A stretch of 64,000 nucleotides of DNA from Clitopilus passeckerianus (taxonomy: Eukaryota > Basidiomycota > Agaricomycetes > Agaricales > Entolomataceae): the NCBI GenBank assembly GCA_944990035.1, contig CALYLX010000101.1, forward strand, positions 186,001-250,000. Reading direction: 5' to 3'. Of this stretch, positions 25,021 to 33,500 are shown piece by piece. The translations under genes were made by a program, and so were the position numbers. Each line of letters begins with the position of its first letter. Within the stretch, counting starts at the first letter, position 1. The notes under the pieces were generated by a model. It searched no databases, had not been told where the DNA came from, and worked only from the letters and a program-made list of their open reading frames with translations.

Positions 25021-25252
25021 TTAAGGAAATATCGTTTCTTTTATCTCTGACCTTATTGCGGGACGTCCCATCGGCACGAGGCTGATCCAAGCGAAATTTC
25101 GCTCAATGCTGGGACAAACAAGTTAGACTGCTCAATAGCTCGATGTGCGATAATAGGCCTTCAAATGATTCGCTAGCATCAGGGATCCCACGTCACGGTA
25201 GTGGTAGGAGCAAATGTATAGGATGCCTTGTCCAACAAAATGCATCGAAAGG

Positions 25253-25322
25253 GGACCGACCCAGGTTCGAACTGGGGAACAAACAAGAGTGATGTTGTTA
25301 ACTTCCGATAAGCTATCGGCCC
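25253..25322 (-). repeat. tRNA-like element with near-complete cloverleaf, 70 nt
   Basis: Acceptor GGGCCGA/TCGGTCC, D-stem GCTT/AAGT, anticodon-like stem AACAA/TTGTT with an 8-nt loop, 5-nt variable region, T-stem CCCAG/CTGGG with loop TTCGAAC. The 8-nt loop and the D-loop of 5 nt argue against an ordinary translating tRNA. It is the partner of the 29410-29478 copy. Confidence 0.75.
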
Positions 25323-26490
25323 TTACCAAGTTCAGAAGTAATTTGAAGAATGATGACTCGCAAAAGGTGGTTACATGGGTTCGACGAGTTAGTGCTGGAA
25401 AATGAGTTTCATCTACTCTGATAATCTGGGAACAAATAAGGACAAAGCGTTGTAGCCATTTGTCGTTTGAACTCTTCAGCACTTCAATGCACACAAATTC
25501 GAGCAAGGACTTCGCTGAATCCATCAATACGCCTTTTCCCTCCTTGTACGGAGACCGGAAGTTAGTCTAACACCAAATCAGAGCTTATAGGCATCACGGA
25601 CCTGGTAAAAGAGCAGCAAAGTCACTAGCATCATGTGGCTATCCGACAGCTCTGGCTTCCAACTTCCAACTGAGCCCCCAGTCCTCGTCAAAATCATAGT
25701 ACAATATGCCGTTCTTGTCGTGACCGATGCATTGGAATAGGAAAAATCAAGTATGAGTTACACCTGACTACGAGTGATATTAAGCCATCAGTCCTCGCTA
25801 TCCTACCAGTGTACGTACGTTTGTGATTAGGGCACGGCGAGGACGATGCGAGGTATGGAAAACACGTGTATACGAGGGTCACGTACAGGTCATACCAATA
25901 GGGTCCGCCCAGAGAAGCAGATATAACGAGTCAACCCGAGTATCAAGTGTTGTCGCCTTAAGCTACGTTCGTGAGCGAGTTAAAAATTAGGCATCAAACA
26001 AATATTCGACAAGACCAACCCCAGATCGATCTGAGCGGCGTTCATTTCCACTACTTCATAGGTCCTTGCCAATCAAGCAGCGTAAGAAATCGTGGCGGTG
26101 AGTTGACAGAGGAACAATTGTAAAGGGTGGAGGTTTGCCCTCACACGCACAGACCGACCCAGTTCAGGCGAGGATTGCCATTAAGCCATCGGCCCTTGCC
26201 AGTGGGAGTGCGAGTGGTGTTTCGTTTCTTACCATTGCAAGTCGCATATCCTCAGAGTTAGACTCCAGACTTTAAGAAAAAAAGTAAAGTGCGCGATTGA
26301 TCTTCATCCAAGGGCCTCAGTCTGCTCTGGACGTCGAAATGGTGATCACCTTGTGCTCGTTTCCACTGAGCTATCAGTTCCTTGGTCACGTCACTCACCT
26401 AATCGTACTCTACCATATAATAGACCCGCTGATTTCGTAGTCTGATTGAGGGGTCATAAGCTTGGGGGAAAAAATGAAGTGTTGCGTTGT

Positions 26491-26571
26491 GGACCGACCC
26501 AGGTTCGAACTGGGAACCAAATGTCTTAGATAACAAGTTGTCTGGTGTGACTTCCGGTAAGCCATCGGCCC
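26491..26571 (-). repeat. tRNA-like element, 81 nt, twin of 33086-33165
   Basis: Acceptor GGGCCGA/TCGGTCC, D-stem GCTT/AAGT, T-arm CCCAG TTCGAAC CTGGG. The middle can form an AGACAA/TTATCT hairpin with one mismatch. A run of six T follows (plus 26469-26474). It is nearly identical to the copy 6.6 kb away. Confidence 0.75.
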
Positions 26572-27228
26572 TTGTGAATTGTCCGTTCTACCCGCCTGTA
26601 TTCGTCCGTATAATGAGTCGGCATGAGTCAAGCTGCGTACCGACATGAGTGGCGAAGGAGGGCGTTATCTTATCTCGTTCCAAACAAAGCCAAAGTGTGA
26701 TCGATGTGATCGTATGATGAGCGGCGCCATTGCCTTTGCGGACACAGCCTGTGTCAGTTCTGATCGTTCACGCTCTCATTCATCTATTTCTTGTGATGTG
26801 CAGCGTCCTCGAGTGACGTGTGGTGTGATATTAAACACTGCGGCGAGAAATACGTGCATACCCCACGCATCGTACAGCAGACAGTATTTACCACTGGGAG
26901 AATCTAAGATGTAATTGACACATATACTTCAAAGCCTCATTAGAATCGGGAGGCGCAATGCGAGTAGGGCTAATATGTTTTGACTTGGAAGGTGCTCTTT
27001 TGCTACTTAGTCATTAGTCTTCACTATCCTACTAGTACGAAGCTAGTAACTCGTAGTAATTGTAATTGCGTTGGTATCCTTGGTCTTGAGAGTCGTACAC
27101 GTGTCCTTCAGATGTCCTAAGCTTGAAAGATCAGTCGACATAAGGCGCTGAACTATCAAATGGGACTCAGGATGCTTCTGAGCCTACGTAAGAAGTTCAA
27201 AACCAAGTGTATGGACAGAGACAAAGAA

Positions 27229-27286
27229 GGACCGGCCCAGATCGACCTGAACAGCGCTCGTCGCCATTTTCACTACGCATCAGTCC
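27229..27286 (-). repeat. tRNA-like element, second subfamily, 58 nt
   Basis: Acceptor GGACTGA against CCGGTCC is mostly paired. The T-loop region reads GGTCGATCTGG, differing from the TTCGAAC type. Relatives are at 27584-27642, 31227-31284 and 32286-32364. Confidence 0.6.
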
Positions 27287-27372
27287 TCGGTATCTCTCCT
27301 CTGAAGCACGTTAATCGCCGTCACACGCACGCTAGGACAGTGAAAAATCAGTCGTGAAAATCTAACCCAAAG

Positions 27373-27429
27373 GGACCAACCCAGGTTTGAAACTGGGCTT
27401 GACACGGACTTCCACTAAGCCATTGGTCC
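27373..27429 (-). repeat. tRNA-like element without anticodon arm, 57 nt
   Basis: Acceptor GGACCAA pairs perfectly with TTGGTCC; D-stem GCTT/AAGT; T-stem CCCAG/CTGGG with an 8-nt loop. Only about 10 nt (CCGTGTCAAG) join the D and T arms, so there is no anticodon arm. Four T residues lie 12 nt downstream. The acceptor differs from the GGGCCGA/TCGGTCC copies on both strands, keeping full pairing. Confidence 0.75.
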
Positions 27430-27583
27430 TTGAGAAACCACCGTTCTATATGCATTTGATGACCTGCTAGCTAGGTTCCCGGGCCGAACTTTAAGGAGAT
27501 GCCTTGGAGTTGAAGTAAGAAATGCGACTCATGATACCTCGAAACTGGAGTCAAAAATTTGATTACACATATTGGTGTAAGTA

Positions 27584-27642
27584 GGACCAACCCATATCGA
27601 CCTATACGCCGCTCGTCACACTTTCCATTACACCATCGGTCT
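27584..27642 (-). repeat. tRNA-like element with Gln-like A-box, 59 nt
   Basis: The A-box reads TGGTGTAATGG, the form seen in eukaryotic tRNA-Gln genes. Acceptor AGACCGA/TTGGTCC has six pairs. The T-loop is of the GTCGAT type. Five T lie about 25 nt downstream. It belongs to the block duplicated at 31227-31284. Confidence 0.65.
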
Positions 27643-27729
27643 TTGCCGTCCTATCAGCGTAAGAAGCTGTATTACTTACACCCGCTCCCAGAGAGTAGAA
27701 AAAGGCGTATAATTGAGAATTTCAGCCAA

Positions 27730-27779
27730 TGACCGACCCAAGTTCGCACTGTGTCTGACTTCTACTAAGCCATCGGTCC
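27730..27779 (-). repeat. Short tRNA-like element, 50 nt
   Basis: Acceptor GGACCGA against TCGGTC(A), D-stem GCTT/AAGT, then directly a T-arm-like GTGCGAACTTGGG. No anticodon arm. A same-length relative at 32035-32084 has the same truncation. Confidence 0.65.
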
Positions 27780-27978
27780 TTAGGAAGCACGAGTCCGTGT
27801 GTGATTAGGATAGTATATCGTACACAAGCAAGGGCGAGGCGTGTCAATAGCCAACACGTGGATTGACATGAGGACCGGTAATCCCAGGGACCCGGACAAA
27901 GCAGAGAGCAACAAATATTTACAATTGAGACCAGTCAGACACAAGTGCAAAAAAAAGCGGAGGTCATCGTCATCTATA

Positions 27979-28049
27979 GGACTGATCCAGATCGACCTGG
28001 ACATCATTAATCACACCCAGTGACGCGTTTCCACTGAGCTATTCGTCCC
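27979..28049 (-). repeat. tRNA-like element, second subfamily, 71 nt
   Basis: Read on the minus strand it has an A-box-like GCTCAGTGGAAACGCGT and a T-arm CCAGGTCGATCTGG. A run of eight T lies downstream. A relative at 31849-31938 has the same start and T-arm with a longer middle. Confidence 0.55.
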
Positions 28050-28329
28050 TCAACAAGTCTCCCTTCCAATTCCCCGACATGTAGCAAAAAAACGTCGTAA
28101 CTGTTATTCTGATGCGACCGAACCAGGGATCAACTCCACTGATCCATAGGTCCTTGAGAAGCGAGGTGTTTGGGATTACGATAATACCGGTGGAGGATGA
28201 GGGTGAGGCGAGGCCCACACGTGAAGCAACACGCGGCCTGATCAAGAGGAAAGAGAATACGAGGGTGGTTGCAGCCGAGCGATAGGTTCAAGCACAAAGT
28301 GAAGAGACAACGTGAACGCTGAGCCATAA

Positions 28330-29035
28330 GTACGGTTATTTTGCGAAGTTTACGCCTACGATCGTAAACTCAGTAAACTCGATCAAGGGTCGGGGAGGGC
28401 GGGATGATGGGAAGGTCGGGGAGGGTCAGGGTTGGTGGCGATACGCTGAGTAAGCGTCACGCGCGGGTCGGCGGTTTTGCCGAGTCCCATAAACTGAGCT
28501 GTAAAGGGTTCGGTCGTAAACTCATGAGATAAGTTACTGAGGGAACTTATCCGCTCCTTATTCCACTTATCGTAAACCGGTAAACCGAGCTGGTTCTCTC
28601 CCTCTGGTTAGGTAGTTTTCTTAGCTTTTCTGTCGCTCTTTGGTGTCCAGGACCACGTCAAGTATTCAAGTATTCAAAATCTCAAAGTATTATACGTATA
28701 TACAAGCCTACAGGCTTTGAATCCCATGCCTTGTACCATTAAAAATATGTTTATGGCCCGGAGAGGCTCAGTTTACCAGTTTCACGACGCGTCAGAGAGG
28801 CAATCCCGATTTGGATGATTGTCCGGGAAGCAGCCGCAACTGGCTAGCACAATCAATTTCGGTTTCTGGCTCTTCCTTACTGCCCCGCAGGGCACACAAC
28901 ATTGTTCGCCACTGATCTTCATTGATTTCTACTAATTCTACGACCGGGGGGAGGGTGGAAAGTGGGATCTGGGAGGAGGGAGGCCGGAAGAGGGCGGGGG
29001 CGGATCAGCTTAGGTAATTGATCGATCACTCAGGG
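28330..29035. other. GC-rich, gene-free segment with CGTAAAC repeats
   Basis: The array is interrupted by about 700 bp without tRNA-like copies. The first part repeats CGTAAAC or GTAAACT several times (28363-28610) and has G-rich GGTCGGGGAGGG words twice. The end (28940-29010) is again G-rich. No reading frame is supported. It looks like an insertion of unknown type; I could not define terminal repeats or a target-site duplication. Confidence 0.4.
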
Positions 29036-29111
29036 AGGGCGCGACTGCCTTGAAATGACTTAAATGCCTGAATATAGAGACAATAAATGTAACTCCAATG
29101 CACGAATACAT

Positions 29112-29173
29112 GGATCGACCCAGGTTAGAACTGGGAACATTATGCAGCGCAGTTTCCGTTGATCCACCGGGCC
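29112..29173 (-). repeat. tRNA-like element, 62 nt, decayed
   Basis: Partner of 24959-25020 in the duplicated block. It keeps the T-stem CCCAG/CTGGG, but the loop is TTCTAAC and the acceptor GGCCCGG no longer pairs well with TCGATCC. Confidence 0.6.
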
Positions 29174-29409
29174 TTACGGAAAATCTTTTTTTAACCTGGA
29201 ACTATTGCTAGACATTTCAACGGCACGAGGCTGATCCCAAGTGAAATTCGTTCAATGCTGAGGCTGAGGCATACAAGTCAGACTGCACGATCAGCTCGGT
29301 ATGCGACAATAGGCATTCAAAGGCTTGAAAAATGACCCGCTTGTGTCGTCAGGGTACTGGAAGGAGCCAAGGGAGAGAACATATTGCCCGAGAAAAAAGC
29401 ATCGAAATG

Positions 29410-29478
29410 GGACCGACCCAGGTTCGAACTGGGGAACAAACAAGATTGATTTGTTAACTTCCGTTAAGCTATCGGCCC
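29410..29478 (-). repeat. tRNA-like element with complete cloverleaf, 69 nt
   Basis: All four stems pair: acceptor GGGCCGA/TCGGTCC, D-stem GCTT/AAGT, anticodon stem AACAA/TTGTT, T-stem CCCAG/CTGGG. The anticodon loop is exactly 7 nt (ATCAATC) with T at position 33, which would give CAA as the anticodon triplet. The variable region has 5 nt and the T-loop is TTCGAAC. The D-loop has only 5 nt (AACGG). A run of six T lies 12-17 nt downstream (plus 29393-29398). CAA would read a Leu codon, but Leu tRNAs have a long variable arm, so this is unlikely to be a normal tRNA-Leu. Confidence 0.75.
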
Positions 29479-29907
29479 TTCCTAGCTTGTATGTCATTTG
29501 GGTCATAATGACCCGCAAACCGTGATTATTGAAGAGCCGTCATCTTATCTTATCTACCCCGAGTCCAATAATCTCAGAACAAATCAGGGCAAAGCCTGGT
29601 GCCAATTCGTCGGTAATCAACGTTCAAGTTAATTGCTTGCCTCTAAAGGGCACAGAATTCATTACCCAAGGATCTCTTGAGTCGAAGCGCTACTATTGAG
29701 GCTATCAGTTCCACCTCGTTTCGACCCAGTGATTCTCGAGAGAAGTAGCTGTTAATCGATATCGATGATCAATCACATGCCCCACGAGTTGACATGATCT
29801 TTAGGAAAAGGCGGCAGCGGAAAAGTCGTCTTGCTTTCCCCATATCCCACAGAGCTGGAATATGTGTGTCAATTTTGACTCGGCTCGAATGATAGTAGAC
29901 TTATCGG

Positions 29908-30654
29908 ACCATCAGGATCGACAATAAACTTTTCAAACCCGTGTCCATCGACGCATGGGGAGTGGTCATTTACGACGAGGAACGTAATTTCGGTCCAGCT
30001 GCAGCTGATAATATGATGTTTGGACTCAGGGCAGCATGCACGGCCGTTGGTCTGTACCTCCAACGTTCTGTCCTTTCCTCCTGCTTTAACTGTGACCCAG
30101 GCATGGGTCTTGAGGAGAATCCTCTCATTTCGTACCAGAACACTCGAGGACTTATTAGCGAGGTAAGTATCTTCTTTTTGACTGTTTTTTGGCAGCACTC
30201 ACTACCGTCGTCACTAAGCAACTATCTCATTTCGGGAGGGATTGCCGCTCCAAGACCGGGAAGCCACCCAAGCTTTTTGTTGTTATTCTGCCAGAGGATG
30301 CAGAGAACGAGCTCTACATGGACATAAAGAAGTAAGTGAACCTCAGCTCGAGATCCGCACATTCTCATTTTTGGGAATAGCTTCGGCGATAGGGTATGCC
30401 CTGCTTCCACAAGCTAGCACCTCTCTGATACCTCGAAGTACAGATGAGAGTTGCTATTCAATTCCTCAAAACCAACGAGTGTCGCGATGCAGAGCCCCAG
30501 TACTGGGTTAATGTCTGTCCGGAGTACGTACCCCTCTAACATTCACTAATCGAGTATAGTGAACATTATGGGGCATTGTAGGATCAATGTAAAGCTGGGA
30601 GGGATCAACTCCAACCCAGAACCCGCTTCAGAGGCCTTGCTGACAGATAAATAA
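29908..30654 (+). pseudogene. Truncated Argonaute fragment (MID region)
   Basis: Spliced peptides match the MID region of Argonaute proteins in the correct order: KLFKPVSIDAWGVVIYD, then ENPLISYQNTRGLISE, then KTGKPPKLFVVILPEDAEN, a short NFGDR exon, PQYWVNVCPE, and INVKLGGINSN. Several splice sites still look usable (AA|GTAAGT after DIK; GA|GTACGT before TTGTAG|GATCAA). The PAZ side is missing and a stop (TAA at 30652-30654) lies shortly after LGGIN, so the PIWI slicer core is absent. Argonautes bind small RNAs in RNA silencing; this piece could at most contain the 5'-end binding pocket. It sits within the tRNA-like array, flanked by elements on the opposite strand. Confidence 0.8.
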
Positions 30655-31226
30655 CTGTCACTGGTAATTCACGGGGACATCATTGCTGCAACAATACTGA
30701 CTTCTGTATCGGACGCCGAAGCCACTGACTAGTGAGACCCTGGTGGTGTACATATTAATTGTTTTTACAACATTCGTACCGGAATTCGTACCCTGTCCGA
30801 AAATCATCATCAGAGATGTCAGAAAGAGATAACTATTAGGCTACTGAATGACGTGGAATGAGGGTTGAAACGTTGACAAATGAAGAGACTGAAAGCAGAA
30901 AGTTTGGCCGCGATTTGAGCAAACGCACGAATCTGAGGTGTCCTACCTGGATTGGCCAGACTGACCGGATTCAGAACAGATCGGAACATTGAAAATTAAA
31001 TATTGACACTTTGACCTGAACAGCACTCGCCACAATTTCCATTGCGCCATCAGTCCTCAGTACTCAGTAGCTTCCACTAAGCCATTAGTCTCTGATGTGC
31101 AATATCTCCTAGACTCCCGGACCGAATTTTGAGGAGATGCCTTGGAGTTAAGGTCGTGGTGGGCAGTGCGGCTCAAGATACGTCGAAACCGGTGTCAAAA
31201 ATCTGACTATACACACTCGTGTCGTA

Positions 31227-31284
31227 GGACCAATCCAGATTGACCTGGACAGCACTCGCCGCAGTTCAACTACCCCATCAGCCC
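31227..31284 (-). repeat. tRNA-like element, second subfamily, 58 nt
   Basis: Acceptor GGGCTGA/TTGGTCC is paired through wobbles. The T-arm reads CCAGGTCAATCTGG. Five T lie downstream. About 110 bp of its downstream flank matches that of 27584-27642, showing block duplication. Confidence 0.6.
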
Positions 31285-31377
31285 TCGCTATCCGACCAGC
31301 ATACAGTACTAGGAAATTGCGGTACCGAGCTTACCTCCAGACGGCTGAAAAATATAGATGCTTACTTTCGCTATAGC

Positions 31378-31427
31378 GGAGCGGCCCAGGTTCGAACTGG
31401 GAATCAAGCATACTAAGCCATCGGCCC
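31378..31427 (-). repeat. Short tRNA-like element, 50 nt
   Basis: The 5' half GGGCCGATGGCTTAGTA and the T-arm CCCAG TTCGAAC CTGGG are intact, but the 3' acceptor strand (CCGCTCC) has mismatches. A run of five T follows. Confidence 0.6.
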
Positions 31428-32034
31428 TTGGGGAAGAACGAATTTGTTTCAATGTTTGTGATTAGGATAGTACTAGGTACAGCGAAGGGGAGGCGAGGCA
31501 TGTCAAGAGCCAACACGAGGGTTGACACGAGGGCCGGCAAATCGACTAAGTACGAGCTCGAGGATTGATTCTATGCCAAACCCGGAAGCCTGAGGTCGGA
31601 CTAGAAACGAGACGCGTTTTCTGCCAGTGAGTATTAAGTTTTGTTGCCTTATTCAATGCCGGTGCGTGGGTGTCGTTTGAAATTGAAAATCATAGTGAGT
31701 CATTATTCGTATGCAAGCCAGCCTTAGTGCCTTCCAGTGCTTCCGGAGCCTACCCAGATCAAGCGGGGAGCACGATATAACCCTATTTGAGTCCAGTCAG
31801 AATCAAGAGCAAAAAGAAAAATTGAACGTGGGTCAAACTTCAAGTATAGGACTGGTCCAGATCGACCTGGACGCCCAACATCACCGGCATTCCCAGTACT
31901 TGCCGTACACTGGCGCGTTTCCACTGAGCTACCTGTCCCTGACAATTCTCCCTTCCGGTAGTCCGTGAGTCCGTGCCAGATTCAGGCCATGTAGTAAAAA
32001 GAGGCCATAGGTAGTTACGTATGAGCGCGAAAAT

Positions 32035-32084
32035 GGACCGATCCAAATTCGCATTGTGTCCAGCTTCCACTAAGCCTTTGGTCC
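32035..32084 (-). repeat. Short tRNA-like element, 50 nt
   Basis: Same length and layout as 27730-27779: GGACCAA against TCGGTCC, D-stem GCTT/AAGC fully paired, reduced T-arm. TTTT follows the 3' end almost at once. Confidence 0.6.
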
Positions 32085-32285
32085 TTGAGAAACACGAGTC
32101 CTTTGGGATTAGGATGGCAGGAGTGAGGCGAGGACGAGGCGTGGCGAACACGTGAACTGAGATTCGGACCGATAGAGGGAATGCGCGCCAAGTACGAAAA
32201 CCAGTAAAATCGGACAAGGAATTGAGATACGTTTGCGAGCCATGGGCCATGACCAAGTCAAAACTTCCTCCAAGTCATCGTTACA

Positions 32286-32364
32286 GGACCAACTCGGATC
32301 GACCTGAGTGCCACACTCCGAGTCGTGCGCGGCATGTCAGTGGTTTCCATTACACCATCAGCCC
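32286..32364 (-). repeat. tRNA-like element with Gln-like A-box, 79 nt
   Basis: Acceptor GGGCTGA/TTGGTCC pairs at all seven positions (three wobbles), A-box TGGTGTAATGG, T-stem ACTC/GAGT instead of CCCAG/CTGGG, so the stem sequence changed on both sides. TTTT lies about 20 nt downstream. Confidence 0.65.
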
Positions 32365-32613
32365 TTGCTAGGCACTAGCTTAGTAGCCTTAGAAGGTGTA
32401 CTAGTTTGAAATCTCAACAGAATACATTGCGCCGTAATGCAACCATATGGACCGACGGCACATGGCATGACAGTGAGTAGTGACGAAGTAGTGATTTCCA
32501 CTAAGCCATTGGTCCTTGAGGATGAGTTCATCATGATTTCGTTACAGTACGTATCATCGCAAGTTCAAGTTCAAAGCCAGACCCAAACTCGAGCGCGATT
32601 GATCTTCATCCAA

Positions 32614-32678
32614 GGACCCCAGCTCGACCTGGGTGTTGATCAGTCGTCTCGGACGCGTTTCCGCTGAGCCATCAGTCC
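32614..32678 (-). repeat. tRNA-like element, third subfamily, 65 nt
   Basis: GGACTGATGGCTCAGCGG at the 5' end, T-arm CCCAG GTCGAG CTGGG, 3' end GGTCC. Only part of the acceptor pairs. The copy at 32921-33002 shares the flanking ttcatccaaggacccca. Confidence 0.55.
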
Positions 32679-33085
32679 ATAAACGCGTGGTTTCATAGAT
32701 AGATTTACTTGTCCATGTGAGATCATCCAAATAGTAAAAGTAATCATAAAAAGTACTCATAGTAAATGGTACCAAGAAGCCCTAGTCCTCATTACGTGCA
32801 TGCATTCATATTTTGGGCAAGGATTTAGGTTGCAACGGACTTTCCCAACTAGAGCATGAGCAAGAACCATTTAGATCTCATGCACTCGAAAAAATCGGCG
32901 CGCGTTTGATTTTCATCCAAGGACCCCAGTTTGACCTGGGTATATCGATCAGCTCCCGTCTCGTCTCGTGTTGGTAGACTTTTTCCGTTGAGCTATGAGT
33001 CCCTGCTTGTGATAGGCCGTCGCGGTGAACTTTTAAAAGTAACGCTGCCACCTCTCTCAAAAATTGTTGCCTCGAGTTTGAGAGT

Positions 33086-33165
33086 GGACCGACCCAGGTT
33101 CGAACTGGGAACCAAATGTCTTAGATAACAAGTGTCTGGTGTGACTTCCGGTAAGCCATCGGCCC
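33086..33165 (-). repeat. tRNA-like element, 80 nt, twin of 26491-26571
   Basis: Identical to the 26491 copy except for one missing base in the middle hairpin region. Acceptor, D-arm and T-arm are intact; five T follow (plus 33059-33063). Confidence 0.75.
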
Positions 33166-33500
33166 TTGTGAGGCGTGTGTCAACCTATTATCGTGTGATT
33201 AGTGTGACCGATCGCGTCATAGTTTGAAGTTCCGATCGTTCACGCACTCGACTCGTTCCTCTTCATCTATCTCATAGTGCGGTGTCCTCGAGTAGGGAGC
33301 GGCGAGAGGTGTGATATCAACCACATAAACTGCGGTGAGACTGAAAGGAAATCGTGAAGACACTGAAGAGGACACGCAGAGTCCACGCGTTGGATAGCAG
33401 AGGGTACTCACTCACCAGGTGGCCAGGCTCTCTCCTTTCCCTACATACTACCACCAACCAGCCAGACGAAGACTAGAACCAAGAAGAACAACTCACCACA

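Larger units (their letters stand above)
23642..33170 (-). repeat. Array of more than 20 diverged tRNA-like elements
   Basis: Read on the minus strand, elements of 45-82 nt recur. Each starts with an acceptor-like strand such as GGGCCGA or GGACCAA, followed by an A-box-like TGGCTTAGTGG or TGGTGTAATGG, later a T-arm/B-box such as CCCAGTTCGAACCTGGG, then a matching 3' acceptor strand such as TCGGTCC or TTGGTCC. Every copy I found is on the same strand. Most are followed within about 10-45 nt by a run of four or more T, the usual RNA polymerase III stop. Besides the copies listed separately there are weaker ones near 23680-23755, 26013-26065, 26151-26195, 28114-28153, 31009-31057 and 32921-33002. 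Almost no protein-coding sequence lies in this interval. Confidence 0.85.

Noticed and set aside
29869..30198. Minus-strand frame of 109 aa across the Argonaute fragment
   Set aside because: It is the shadow of the plus-strand Argonaute-like exons.
23960..33165. Calling the tRNA-like elements ordinary tRNA genes
   Set aside because: D-loops are too short, many copies lack an anticodon arm or have an abnormal loop, and they differ too much from each other.
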